From: Trematomus loennbergii
Lineage: Eukaryota; Chordata; Actinopteri; Perciformes; Nototheniidae
NCBI GenBank assembly: GCA_012861695.1
Contig: JAAOOA010001152.1
Span: 85,697 to 149,696, forward strand
Reading direction: 5' to 3'
Length of the DNA stretch: 64,000 nucleotides
How positions within the stretch are numbered: position 1 is the first letter of the stretch; every line of letters begins with the position of its first letter. The notes under the pieces were generated by a model. The model ran no database searches, was not told the DNA's origin, and saw only the letters and a program-made list of their open reading frames with translations. The position numbers and the translations under genes are program-made. Below, one piece after another: positions 23,150-35,239 of this stretch.

Positions 23150-25505
23150 GGCAAACTCTGGGAAGAGCCGGGACGCCAATGCGGAAGTGCCACAAACTGC
23201 AGTTCATATATTGGCCGATAGGCGCTGACTGCAGAAAGGAGCAATTTCCATAGAGCCCCATGTTAAAATGCCCAATTTCACAGCCTAAAAAAACATGTTT
23301 CTACCTATGGATCCAATAAATATTATTATGAATATAGTTAGATTCCACCTTCATGATTATGGATCTGTGAGTGAATTGTTTTCTAACACGACCCTTTTAT
23401 TTATATTAGGTCTTAAAGTTTTTGCATAAATTAGGGCGTGGTCACATTGAGTGACAGCTCTGTCAGGTGACTGCTGCTGTTAGCTTTTTGTCTCTCTGCT
23501 AGCTGCTCCGTCCGTGAAGCTACAGGGACTCTGCCTGTCAGTTCATCCAGGGAACACAACTTGATCCCGGCCGTGTTTGTTTGTTCTTCATGCTTATATA
23601 TCGGACTATTGTGACTCGCTCTGCGGTTAAAACAGACGGTGCATGAATGCCGTTTTGCGGTAAGTGAAATTCGAGTACTTTATTTATGTGTTTATGATTT
23701 TAATCAGCTACGTAATGAATGTTAACAACTGCTATTTATCTCTCAATATTGTCTGTAAAAAACGTGGTAAAAGTTATGATTTCAGTGAGAGAACAGAGCA
23801 AGCTTCTACAGTTGCACTAAGTTTTGATAACAGTTAAATATTATTTTGATAATAAAATATATTTCAATGTTGATGAATGTCATACTGTTCATTCATAATC
23901 TGATTGTCTTTGTAGCTCACTGTTGAAATAAAATAAAACATTACAATTACAAAATAATTATATCTACAGCCCCTAAACACAAGCACACCTCTTTCATAAA
24001 TAACACACTTGTTCTGCAATAATATGTTTTATGTTTCCTGTAATTTTTGTTAGGAAAGGACATGCCTGAAAGACACGACTCAACATTTTCTCCTTCTCTG
24101 AGGGTCAAGAAGAACATCCAAGAGGAAAATTAAAAGCTGATGTTATGAGATTTTAAGACCAGTACAGGACATTCACTAAGAAACTACTTTTATTGTGAAG
24201 TCAGCTGATCGAATGCACCTATTTCCACATCTACACTCCATCAGCTGATTAATTCTATTTGCCTCACTTTATGAGCTTCACAACATGTACCTTGTACCGC
24301 AGAGTTTGCAACGCAAATAAATGGGGCCAATCTTCAGTCGGATGTGAATGTGTAATCTAACATTTTCAGTAAGAATAATGGACAAAAGGAGTGCAAATAC
24401 AAATTCAATTTATTGAAATCTGAACCAAAAGTTAATCAAACATGTTTTAAATAAAAAAGCACATATGGACAGAAGGTGTAAACCTATTAAATGTATAAGT
24501 AAACACATTTAGTCAAATAAAGTGACAGACAAGGCCTGTGCAGTTGGTATCAGCTATGCATGGGCTCCTCCATCAGGCCTGGTCCTCCTCGCAGAGGAAA
24601 GACCCTCAGTCCTCTCCAAACCAACAGACTGGACGTCCATCACACGGAGGTTTCTCCCTGAAGTCTCTGCAGCTCTCTGGACACCACGCTGTCTCAATCC
24701 GTCCACACTGAATATGAGAGGGGAAAATGAAAATAATAAATGCTTTAGACAATAAGAAATATAAAGTTGACTGTTGAGTTGCTCAGTTTTTTTAGATTGT
24801 CAATACTATTACTGTATAACTAATATCTCAGGTTAAGAGGCACCTTCAAATAAAGATTGGTCTTTAAATACATTTTGTCTTTTGAATTGTTTGTCTAAAG
24901 TCAAGGATCTAGAACTGGTACTTATAGTTTTAATGATACAGTCTGGTTATAATGCTGTTTGGAGGAGGCCTCACAGGTAAGAGCACTAACTAGCTACCAT
25001 CACATGCACCTTAGCTTAACTTAAATGTATTAAACGTATAATTAAGTGATAGCAAAATATAAATAACTAATGTCATGCAAACATATTAATATTTGCTTGA
25101 TTCCAGTGTTGCATTTAGCACATTGCATACAAACGTTAAGGGATTTTAAGATTCTGAAGTATTATGCTAAAAACTCAATAACTTAGATTATTATTTATAG
25201 TTTTGCTGAATAGTTTCATGTCCGCTTACCTTAGAAACGTAAAATGTGACGGCAGTGTGCTGATGGGGAAGCATGTTAGCTTAGCTTCTTAGCTTGAGCT
25301 AGCTCTGTTACTTCCCAGCTGGAGGCAGAAGGTCCCGCCTCGGCTCCGCCTCTTTGCCCTTATTTGGAGCAGGCGGGAGTTAGACTCAGACGTCACTGTC
25401 GAGCCGTTAGTGGCCGACTCCGCCTACTAAGGGCTTCTCGGCAACTCTGCAGAATCCTATGGGTGACGTCACGGACCCTACGTCCATTTATATATACAGT
25501 CTATG
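23150..25505. mobile_element. Fish interspersed element nested in the composite insertion
   Basis: The left part contains GGAAGTGCCACAAACTGCAG and CCCCATGTTAAAATGCCC (also in the BED-type hAT near 27335). The right part ends TATATATACAGTCTATGG, a common end of fish repeats (also near 58332). The middle, 23587-25160, matches 56018-58540 in inverse orientation. A possible first-exon start (ATGAATGCCGTTTTGCG then GTAAGTG) lies at 23644-23667. No transposase recognised. Confidence 0.5.
23587..25160. repeat. Inverse-orientation homologue of 56018-58540
   Basis: Shares, in inverse order, the GACTCGCTCTGCGGTTAAAA segment, the GACAATATTGAGAGATAA-type segment, a block with CAGACTGTATCATTAAAAC-like sequence and the GGACGTCC/CCATGCATAG region. 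The copy at 56-58.5 kb has about 950 extra bases (about 57447-58408). The two copies are inside two different hAT insertions, so this module has moved by itself. Confidence 0.7.
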
Positions 25506-25689
25506 GTTTTGATAGATAACACATATCTCTTTTTCTTCTCTGAATTATTTTATTTCTATTGTGCACTCTAATCAATATTAATCCAACTATTGTTCGTTTA
25601 TACATTTTAAGAATGGCGTTTATCTTTTTGAGAATGAGTTCTTATTTTATTTAATGTATTTAGGTCTACAACAGATGATACAAATGTTT

Positions 25690-25935
25690 GTGTCAGTAAA
25701 TGTGTACTAACAGAGGCGGGGGTGTTTGTGAAAATAACGGGGACAGAGCTGCTGTCAGAAGAACAGCTGTGCGGCGTCATCACAAACGGACGTCGCTTCA
25801 CGTGACGCTCCGGAGGAAAGGACGTCCCATTGCTCTTAAAACTCATTTCCCTGCTTCTCGTGGTTTCCTTGCGTCTCTCCATGCTTCCCTGGTGGGAGGG
25901 ACTAAACGCAGGAAACGACGCAAGTGAGGGACGCA
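25690..25935. repeat. Terminal-like block R1
   Basis: GCTGCTGTCAGAAG, GGACGTCGCTTCACGTGACG, GAAAGGACGTCCCATTGCTC then a GACGCAAGTGAGGGACGC end. It parallels 26640-26871 and 31190-31436 (cagctgtgc, cgtcatca, acgtc, tcccaatt/ttctcatttctc in the same order). Confidence 0.5.
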
Positions 25936-26170
25936 AGGATTCCATTTAATCGACCTGAGAAGGACCCCCAGAAATCGATCAAGACACGCCATTTTGAAGG
26001 ACGTCCCAATAGCTGAAATGCACACGGAGGAGTCGAGGAGGGTGAGGAGGAGGGGTGCGGGAGGAGACGAAAGGGAGGATACACGAGAGCAGACTACGCG
26101 GAAGTGTTTCACTACTCGCGTATAAAAGCCCGCCCCCACCTTCACAGCTGGTCGATTTCAACACAGGAAA
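25936..26170. repeat. Terminal-like block L2
   Basis: CGACCTGAGAAGGACCC, CACGCCATTTTGAAGGACGT, GAAATGCACACGGAGGAGTC then GGATACACGAGAG. It parallels L3 at 26872 (GTGCCATGTTGAAGGACATC, CTCGAAATGCACATCGAGG, GAGGATACACTG). It follows R1 directly. Confidence 0.5.
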
Positions 26171-26639
26171 AACGGAGAACTGGAAGAATGAGTGGAAAAG
26201 CGTGGAAGTGCTCACAGCTCCGTGGGAATATTATGTGCAATTCATTTCTTAAGGTTATACTAACAATTTAAGTCATGTTTAATGATCTTGAACGTCACTA
26301 AAACATAGCTATTAAGAAAGCTATTTCATAAATGGCTAGATCTGATAAAAAAATTATTGTTTTGTTTTGTGTTAAGATATTCAGGAGTTAAATTATTTAA
26401 AATTCACAGTCCTGAATGTGGGTTTCTGGTGAATGTGGGGATCTACAGGACACACATTTTCCGAGTAAAGGCTTTCACATTATTATAATTATAATTTTAT
26501 TGAAATGTACATTTTACACCAAAACGGAACACAAAAGCAGGACCAACCATCATACATGAATTCCTTGACTAAAAAGAGAAAGATTCATCATTTAAATACA
26601 TATTAACAATAAATGGGCGGTTCTAAGGGGTTATTCAGT

Positions 26640-26871
26640 TAAACCCAATGAGAGGGGATACAGCTGTGCACATGTCATCATTAACAGACGTCGTTTAAGA
26701 GTGACGTTTGAGTGAACGAGGACATCCCAATTAATACCTGAGGACTCCTCTGTCCTCGCGTCACCTCTCGTGTCTCTCGCTCGCATCTTACGGAGGCGGA
26801 GCTAAGACGCAAGGAAGGGACGCGAGTGAGGGAAAGGAGGAGTCGAGGAGGGGTATTGAGACGAGGCTATG
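26640..26871. repeat. Terminal-like block R2
   Basis: ATACAGCTGTGCACATGTCA, ACAGACGTCGTTTAAGAGTG, GAGGACATCCCAATTAATAC, then a run of CGC-rich sequence ending GGAGTCGAGGAGGGG and TATTGAGACGAGGCTATG, the inverse of block L1 at 22490. Confidence 0.55.
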
Positions 26872-27222
26872 GCCCTTTCTCATGTCATCAAATGTCCCTC
26901 CTCGACTCCTCGACTCCTCGGTCCTCCGGTAGTGACCCGGAAATGAATTTTAGCGTGCCATGTTGAAGGACATCTCATTTCTCGAAATGCACATCGAGGA
27001 CCGAGCATCGGAGCGTCGAGGAGGCTCTCTGGAGGAGCTATAACCGAGGATACACTGATGGGTCCTCCACGGTCCTCCAAGGCTCCTTCGTGGATGCATT
27101 TCCGGGAACAGAGATGTTTCAAAGAGTCGTGACTTATCTCAGCCAATGACAGCTCTGCATGCATCCCCTGGATATTATTTTATTAACTGCTTTCATCGCG
27201 ACGCAATGTTTACAGTGAGAAC

Positions 27223-28754
27223 CAGTGGCGTAGCTGTGGGTGGGCCCGGGTGGGCCTGGGCCCACCCACATGCACGTCTGGCCCACCCACAGCCAATCAG
27301 CGCGTTATAGCGCAGAGCCGGGAAGCCCAGAAGGAAGTGCCACAAACTGCAGTTCCTAGTAGCCAACAGGGATGGATGCAGAAAGGAGCAATGTCCATAG
27401 ACCCCATGTTAAAATGCCCAACTTTACAGCAGAAATAAACATGTTTCTAGCCTGGATCCAATCAAACTTATCTGGATATAGTTAGATTCCACCTTCATGA
27501 CAATGGAATAGGAGTGAATTTTTTTTACCGTGAGTAAATTAGTAAGTACGTTTTGCCGTGAGTGAATGAAAGTCTTATTTCTTCTTGAGGTCTGCAGTGA
27601 AGCGTGTACACATTTGCTGAATATGAAAAGACTCTCAGTGTGTGCCCACGTGCGACTGTCAAGGATAAAAACCTGTGGCCCAGGGCTGAATTATTAAAGA
27701 CCGTGGTACCATTAAGCTCCGACGTTATCGGTTGGTACTGGAGACATGTAAAAAAGATATCTCATATGTATTATTGCTACACAAACATTATATTGCAGTT
27801 TTAGTGTCGCCAACTCCGTTTCTATATGCAAAAAGACTGCAAAATGCGTTATTTTTAGTATTTTCGATCTTTCCAATCCAGGCGAGAGATCTCTCTCCCC
27901 CGTCTGTGTGCGAGGGGGCGGGGCAGTTTACACACACGCGGCTGCTACATGCAGCAACACACACACACGGAGGAGATGGCGGAGAGAAGCGCTCCAAGGT
28001 GTGGTTAAACTTTACCCGTCTCGATGTGGACAATGCTCGTTACCAAAAGTGCAATAAGAGTTTAGCATGTGAGGGCGGTAACACGAGCAGTTTGTCTCAA
28101 CATTTTGCAAAAGTGCACCACATTCAGACGGAGAAATGCACCGGGTTCGACTGTCTTTCTAGTAGCTCTGTAGCCCCATCCACGAGTAACGTTTCCATGT
28201 CAGGTGTTATGTATGCTAGCAGCACACACGGAGTTAACTCAATGATACAAACATGGGTTGATGATTAGAGGGAACTGAGTTATTTAGTTTGGTAAAGTTT
28301 CAGCTATTCTGTTTACAGTTCTGTCATCAGATTATTTAATACGATTTGTTAACATTGTTGTTTCTTTTGATGTGAAATAAAAAGCAATGTTAGTTTTGTT
28401 CACAATTTGTTTAGTTAGTTTACCTTGTTTTTTTCAAAAAAAAAAACGATAAAAGTACAGTTAAAGCACCGGATCGATAAGCGGTATCGATAAAAGTAGT
28501 AGTAGGCTTACCGTTAAAACCTTAACGATACACATCCCTAGTCATGTGGATGTCAGTTTTACACACATTCTGAGGCCGCCGTGCCTATGTTTTTATTTCA
28601 CTGCTAGTTTATGCTTATGTTCAATTAGTGCATTAAAAAATCATTAAAATCATTAATGAAGTTTCAGCTCAGACCCCACCCTTAATAAGTCTCCCCCTGG
28701 CCCACCTACATTTCTCCAGGCCCACCCACACAATCATTCCTGGCTACGCCACTG
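27223..28754 (+). mobile_element. hAT transposon remnant with perfect 8-bp target duplication
   Basis: Inverted ends CAGTGGCGTAGCTGTGGGTG and GGCTACGCCACTG (right end read on plus), flanked by GTGAGAAC on both sides (27215-27222 and 28755-28762). It contains a BED zinc-finger relic but no hAT catalytic domain or dimerisation region, so it is nonautonomous at about 1.5 kb. GTATCGATAAAAGTAG and ACGATACACATCCCTA near 28490-28540 are typical of fish hAT 3' regions. Confidence 0.9.
27960..28268 (+). pseudogene. BED zinc-finger fragment of a hAT transposase
   Basis: The frame reads KVWLNFTRLDVDNARYQKC, then NKSLACEGGNTSSLSQHFAK and VHHIQ. This matches the BED finger layout (W-x-x-F, a CxxC pair, then HxxxxH). 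The first Cys of the expected CxxC is Tyr (ARYQKC), so zinc binding is probably lost. The frame ends at a TAG near 28266 soon after the finger, with no transposase body. Confidence 0.7.
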
Positions 28755-28972
28755 GTGAGAACAGCTGTGAGGTCCGTGCAGAAAGCAGAGCAGTGTGTAT
28801 AATATATATCTCTCAGTATAACAGGCCTACTCTCTTTATTTGCTTTAGTTTAGTAGATATCTACAAACAAAGTCGATATTTTCTAAAACCATTTAGTGCT
28901 TCACATAATAAAATACACAACGGCTGCAGCCTGATTATATGCTTTAGGAGCTGTAGGTGCGTGTGTGTGGTG

Positions 28973-29037
<65 letters not shown>

Positions 29038-29092
29038 TGTGTGTGTGTGTGGTGTTGTGTGTGTGTGTGTGTGTGTGTAGGTGTGTGTGGTG
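28973..29092. repeat. (GT)n microsatellite
   Basis: An interrupted TG/GT run of about 120 bp directly left of the palindrome. It creates open frames on both strands that are not genes. Confidence 0.95.
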
Positions 29093-29116
29093 CAGTGTGT
29101 GCGTAGATGCAGCGGA

Positions 29117-31118
29117 CTATGAGGGGCCGTACAGGCCGTAATTCATATTGGTCCCTCACGCACATACATTCTCCTTTTACATACATATATTTTCACTCTT
29201 ACACACATATATTCTCCTTTTACATACATACATTTTCACTCTTACATACATACATTCTCCTTTTACATACATACATTTCACTCTTACATACATACATTCT
29301 CCTTTTACATACATACATTTTCACTCTTACACACATATATTCTCCTTTTACATACATACATTTTCACTCTTACATACATACATTCTCCTTTTACATACAT
29401 ACATTTTCACTCTTACATACATACATTCTCCTTTTACATACATACATTTTCACTCTTACATACATACATCTCCTTTTACATACATACATTTTCACTCTCA
29501 CACACGTATATATTTACACTCACACATTCATACATTCTGCTCTCATATTATCATATTTCAATGCACACATTCATACATTGTCACTCACACATTTATACGT
29601 TTTTCACTCACACATTTTACATTTTGTTCTCATATTCATATATTTTAATGCTCATATTTATACATTTTGCTCTCATGCAAATTCATTCAATGTTTACATT
29701 TAAATTATAAATAATATATGCATGTATGAAGACAATATATGTATGCAAGAGAAGAATGTATGTATGTATGAAGACAATATATGTATGCAAGAGAAGAATA
29801 CATGTATGTGTGAGAGAAAGTATAGTGGAAACGGAAGGAGTATGGTTGAAACGGAAGGCAGGTCATTATCGCGCTGTGATTGGCTCAGAAGGTCGAGCGG
29901 GCGGGCTCATGTTCAGAACTTCTGATTTCAAATCACATGATGGAGGGAGTACTTCAATGTATTGTTAGTAGCAGGCAAACTAATACCGAGTCCAACAGTG
30001 TCAGTTTTATTAAGAACTTGTGGTAAAAATATTTGTAAAAAAAAAAATGAAGAGCAGCTGATTTGAAAAAACAACGTGGAGAGACGCAGAGTGACCGCAG
30101 TGCAGATCGCTGTATAGTTTAAATCTCCTAATAATGTTGTCCATTTTAGACATAGACTTATTATATTTCAGCCCTTAATAACATTCATTTTCTGGGCTCA
30201 ATGTGTGTCTTGGCCGTTTTCGTTGTGATCGCTAAATTCACCTTGTTTCCCTCGTTTATAATCAACGTTCCAAGCAAACGAGTGCTTTTGTTTTGAATCA
30301 CTTCCGCGAGTTTCGCGGCCCCCCTCCCCCTCCCCCCTCGCTACAATGACCATTAGACCATTTAGTAGGTAAAAAACAAAAAGCAAAAACGCCTCACAGA
30401 CACTCTTCCGTTTACTTGTTTAATAAAGAAAAACAAATGGTCCGTAGATACACGGATTAATCTCCCTCCATCATGTTGATTTGAATCAGAAGTTCTGAAC
30501 ATGAGCCCGCCCCGCTCGACCTTCTGAGCCAATCACAGGCGATAATGACCTGCCTTCCGTTTCAACCATACTCCTTCCGTTTCCACTATACTTTTCTCAC
30601 ACATACATGTATTCTCTCTTGCATACATATATTGTCTTCATACATGCATATATTATTTATAATATTAAATGTAAACATTGAATGAATGTGCATAGAGCAA
30701 AATGATAAATATGAGCATTAAAATATATGAATATGAGAACAAAATGTAAAAATGTGTGAGTGAAAAACGTATAAATGTGTGAGTGACAATGTATGAATGT
30801 GTGCATTGAAATATGATAATATGAGAGCAGAATGTATGAATGTGTGAGTGTAATATATATGTGTGTAAGAGTGAAAATGTATGTATGTACAAGGAGAATG
30901 TATGTATAAGAGTGAAAATGTATGTATGTAAAAGGAGAATGTATTATGTAAGAGTGAAAATGTATGTATGTAAAAGGAGAATGTATGTATGTAAGAGTGA
31001 AAATGTATGTATGTAAAAGGAGAATATATGTGTGTAAGAGTGAAAATATGTATGTAAAAGGAGAATGTATGTGCTTGAGAGGATCAGTATGAATTACGGC
31101 CTGTACGGCCCCTCATAG
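29117..31118. repeat. 2-kb palindromic foldback element with minisatellite arms
   Basis: The ends CTATGAGGGGCCGTACAGGC and GCCTGTACGGCCCCTCATAG are exact inverses. Left arm 29117 to about 29950 and right arm about 30475 to 31118 stay complementary inwards: a block of about 43-bp units (ATTCTCCTTTTACATACATA, then TTTTCACTCTTACATACATA), an AT-rich block, then GGAAACGGAAGGAGTATGG and GGCTCAGAAGGTCGAGCGG. The unpaired centre is about 500 bp (29960-30470). The left arm has more minisatellite units than the right. No transposase; it looks like a foldback-type DNA element. Confidence 0.8.
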
Positions 31119-32445
31119 TAGCCTGTTATTGTCTCATTACACCGCACTGTGAATGAATTAAAAGTAAATATAAGTGGTCATGAACACATCTGTCCATCAG
31201 ACAGAGTGCTGCTGTGCCTCCTGTCATCATTAATGGACGTCTCTTTAAAATGACCACTCAGAGGAGAGGAGTTCTCATTTCTCTAACCGCCTGCTGCTTC
31301 CCCTCCTCTCTCCTCGGTTCCCCTCCTCGCTCCTCCGCTTGCATCTCCTGTGGGCGGGACTAAGACACGAGGATAGGAGTCGAGGAGGGGAGTCGAGGAG
31401 GAACATTTGAAGACATGAGAAAGGGCCTATAGTAGGTACCCCGGAGGTACCGTCAACATATATGTCCGGGCGGAAACAATACCCCCAACCTGTAGTTCCA
31501 TGCGTGAATTATGTACCCTAGTTAAATAGTGGTCACTACAACATCTTTGATAATGTCTTCTGGCCAATCAGAATCACGATAACGGCGTGGTGTTGTTGCA
31601 GGAAGTCCCGACGGAGAATACTTTTGCGGTAGTACATCTCTATACATCGATACAACATTACGTGTTGATAGAAATCAACACGTAATGAAATAAGACCCCA
31701 CGGTTTGATGATTGATAGGTGTGTGGGCTGTCTTTCATTTTGACACACAGAACAATCGGGGCTATCCACCCTTATCCACAATGTAAAGTAATTCACACAG
31801 CCTCTTCCCTCTTCTCTCTGTGAGGAGCAGCAGCTGTCAGTTCAGCTTTCAGAACAAAGTAACAAAAAACTAATATGGCATTCATTTTTTTTAAATGTGT
31901 AGTAATAGATTTATTTAAATTTCTACTCAAGAGAGTACCAGAATGTGTATTTTATGTTAGTATTTAAAAAAATCTCCTGGGGGAGAATCCCCCCCCCCTG
32001 CAGGGGTTGGGTTTTCAGCATGTCAACTCTTTCACTTGTGGGGAAATTGCAGGATTGGCTCCAGGTCGCCCTTTTTATTTACTACAAGACAAATGTGCCT
32101 TTTATTTCATACATTTCAATTTGGATTGAGACAGGGAAATAATCTAAACCTCACGCGTGGCGTTTCACTGTCGGGGGGAGCATGTAATTACATTGCAAAT
32201 ACTGACTTGAGCCCCACCACTGTATGGGTTAGCCCTACCATAGATTACCCAACAAAAATACTCTGGAGCGCATGCGCAGATCTAAGATCCAGTAGAAATG
32301 ATAAAAAAGTAAAAGTCTGCTGCTTATTGTTCTACTAGTCCAAAATAGAGTCAAAGAGTATATGAGAGTGAGAGTGTGTTTATTAATATATTTGGCAATT
32401 TGGAGTAAGTCTGTAGATGTGTTTGTGTGTGTGTGTTTCATGTAT

Positions 32446-32702
32446 AGGCCTCTCACGATAATTAATTTTGTTGGATACATTTTCCCGGAAATTATTGCGA
32501 TAAACGATAATATTGTCGGCACCGTTGTATGACCATTTTAGACCACTAACATAATGATAATATATAATAATAATTCAAGTACATCCTTTCAAACTGCTAG
32601 TCACATCCTCATGTAAATGGCAATTTATCGAGGTCAGAAAAGTTATCGAGTTCATTTTTATTTATCGTACGATAAGTCAATTAATTGCTTATCGCGACAG
32701 GC
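32446..32702. mobile_element. MITE with AGGCCTCTCACGATAAT-type ends
   Basis: The left AGGCCTCTCACGATAATTAA and right GCTTATCGCGACAGGC ends with internal ATTGCGATAAACGATAATAT are characteristic of a common fish nonautonomous element. It lies within the composite hAT insertion; no clear target duplication. Confidence 0.6.
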
Positions 32703-32944
32703 ACACAATAAAACAGTGGAAACAAACATGTTTGACTTTCATTAGTGAATGAAACTGTGTGCCCTTTATAGTCTGTGTCCATTAATGTGTATTTGTATAT
32801 ATTGTATATATATCCTATATATATGCTAAGGTCCCGCTGCTGACACGATAGCAGTCATTTCGTGCGCATATGTGTAATTAAACCGAATTAAACCCATGAT
32901 ATCAAAATCTCACTCCAGCCAGGTACCCAAAGTTGGCAACCCTG

Positions 32945-33986
32945 AGTTTACCCTGTGGCGAAGACACACATATGGAGCGTCAGATTTGTGAGGCAGTGTT
33001 TTTAATGTCTGCAGCCGGTGTACTGTGCCCCTAGTGGCTACTGGCTACCACCCTGCAGTGGAAGAGAAAACATGGATTATATAATACTAAACAGGAAGAA
33101 AAACGGACAAGACTTCTTAATTATTAAAAAAGAATACACACAATCAGAACAAAACAGTAACACCCTTCTTTGTTTGGGATCTATACATACAATACAACAA
33201 CAAAAATACAAATAAAATAAATGCTATTTGAAAACTAACCTACTTTTTTTCTACTACTTTTAAAACAGTAAGTGAACACATATTAAGTTGTACCTTCCCT
33301 TTGCCACAGATTGGACCAAAAAGCATTGCTATCAAACTAAATAAATATGTATTTATGTTGTGTGTGATATAATGGGGCATGTATGACAAAAAGGGTTCCT
33401 TTTGTTTGTCAAATGTCATTCACAGACATAGACATGTACAGTTTGTTATCATACAGAGTGATAATGTGTTCAGTTACACACCCGAGAGGTATCAGAGCAA
33501 ACCCTGTTACATAAATGCAAATACCTTGGGATGTTTGAAGGGTAGTGCTATATAAAAAGCACTGATAACAACAATCACTCATAACGCATAGAAAATAAAT
33601 TGTGTAGCTGAGGACCCTACAGTGAAGTAATGCTTCATTTGTGTAGATTTCTGAGATGTGTCGTCAGTCAAAACATGTTTGAAAAAGCTAGAACATATTT
33701 TTTTAGATATCAGAACAAAAAACAATTTTACACAGATGGTCTCCAGGACTCCAAATACATCTGGGTTGAGACATTTGTGCAGATACGTTGCATACTGTAT
33801 ATTACCTTGAAAATAAAAATGTTTGCCTAATACTAGGTACATATGTTATCTCAAGTTTCACCTGACACCTTGATTGTGACGGGCTGAAGTCCTGTTACAG
33901 AGCAGCTGATCGTCTCTCTTGTTTTCCTAGAGTTTTGCTTTAATGTACTTTGCTAGCCCACACGAAAGGCCAGCAAAGGCCACAAT
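32945..33986 (-). promoter_or_regulatory. Displaced native 5' flank of the unit A macrodomain gene
   Basis: Matches the DNA directly upstream of the start codon in unit B (50654 onwards: GAAGACACACATCTGGAGCG, then GTGAGGCAGTGTTTTTAATG). In unit B this lies next to the ATG, so it should contain the 5' UTR and promoter; in unit A it is 10.7 kb away. No specific motif such as an ISRE was established. Confidence 0.4.
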
Positions 33987-34448
33987 CAGGGGTTAAGTTG
34001 GGATTTGATATGTGGGGGGGCTCTGTGTGGAGGTGCGAGAGGGGGGCGGAGGTTGAGGATCTCATTATTTGACCTTAAGGGATATACACTGTGGCCCTAA
34101 AGCAACTGCTCCATTATCTGTATCAAATGCACACATTGATGCCACCAAATGTCACAATAAAAATAGAAAGTACTACAAATAACTGGAATTCATTTACATC
34201 TTAAATTATTAATATATATACACAAAAAAAGGTTTACAAATATCCAACCTTCAAATTGCTTTTTTAAATCAACACTGCTCTGCACACTTGCTAAAGAACA
34301 TTTGTGTGGAAATCTCAATTCATTTGTAGGGCTGCGTGAGTATGGCCAAAAGTATGGGAGTAAATCTCACTGTAAACTATTTAATCATCACCAAATTCTG
34401 TGTTATTGACCGATCATAACTCATTTACAACACATTTAGCATGGTGTA

Positions 34449-35036
34449 CAGGGCCGGTTTTTGGCATAGGCGGTCACCGAGGGCGCCAGATCTGGGAGGG
34501 AAATCTTTTTTGACTGTTTGCGCTTTTCCTAATTTTCGGCCTTGATGTAACAACATTCATAATTAAGTAAATGTAACACCCTTTTCACCCCGGTTACACT
34601 TTTCATTTGCCCTGACGGGCGCTGTAAGTGATGAAAGTGGGGGGTGTTGGCTTATCAGGCGTCCGCAGCTCACAGCTAAAGTGGGCGTGGGATCGAGCGA
34701 GAGAGATAAATGCAATTTATGTAAACAAATATTTCCAAGGCACTCCTTTATAATTATTTGGTTAAACAGGTTTGAAATCATTTCAATGTATACTATAGGA
34801 CAGTAAACCAGAAAATCATTTAAAACTGGAGAGATAAAAAAATATGCATTAATAAATGTTAACTATAAAACAAGATATGAATGAACAACAAAAATAAAAT
34901 AAGTTACATTTATTTGTTATTGGCTATGGTAGGTTATTGGTTATGGATATATTTACATATTTGGTTATTAAAATGTAAACCGATCTGGCCAGCTAAAATC
35001 TCGCCTAGGGCAGCAAATTGGTTAGAACCGGCCCTG
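34449..35036. mobile_element. Nested 588-bp hAT-type MITE
   Basis: Ends CAGGGCCGGTTTTTGGC and TTAGAACCGGCCCTG with perfect 8-bp target duplications ATGGTGTA at 34441-34448 and 35037-35044. It is inserted in the hAT at 33987-35504 and is therefore younger than it. Noncoding. Confidence 0.9.
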
Positions 35037-35103
35037 ATGGTGTAGGAAACGGGCTCCGTGTTACAAGACGGGTTGGGGGTTTGGCGGTACCGCTGCAGAC
35101 TCT

Positions 35104-35239
<136 letters not shown>

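Larger units (their letters stand above)
26872..31436. mobile_element. 4.6-kb element with GGCCCTTTCTCATGTC inverted ends
   Basis: The left end GGCCCTTTCTCATGTCATC followed by CCTCCTCGACTCCTCG mirrors the right end GACATGAGAAAGGGCC preceded by GGAGTCGAGGAGG. Block L3 (26872-27180) and block R3 (31190-31436) form its ends. The interior is occupied by the BED-type hAT (27223-28754), a GT microsatellite and the palindrome (29117-31118). No transposase of its own was recognised. Confidence 0.55.
22196..32944. mobile_element. 10.7-kb composite hAT-type insertion in the 5' leader of the unit A macrodomain gene
   Basis: Starts (C)AGGGTTGCCAACTCTCACGC and ends AAGTTGGCAACCCTG, with the 8-bp target AGTTTACC on both sides (22188-22195 and 32945-32952). 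Unit B has the uninterrupted site at 50654-50661, where AGTTTACC is followed directly by the shared 5' flank. No intact hAT transposase was found inside. The interior is packed with other elements: related terminal blocks at 22.5-31.4 kb, a fish repeat at 23.15-25.5 kb, a BED-type hAT at 27.2-28.75 kb, a large palindrome at 29.1-31.1 kb and a MITE at 32.45-32.70 kb. The insertion separates the start codon at 22187 from its native upstream DNA. Confidence 0.85.

Noticed and set aside
25607..26252. Overlapping Arg/Ser-rich frames on both strands
   Set aside because: GC-rich terminal blocks of a transposon family are open in several frames; no recognisable protein.
29107..29703. A 198-codon and a 166-codon overlapping open frame rich in Tyr, Ile, His and Thr
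   Set aside because: Both are produced by the ACATACATT minisatellite in the palindrome's left arm, and the same array is open in several frames.
33579..33842. Frames in the 5' flank that recur at about 52.57-52.77 kb
   Set aside because: Similarity comes from the duplication; indels break the frames differently and no domain is visible.
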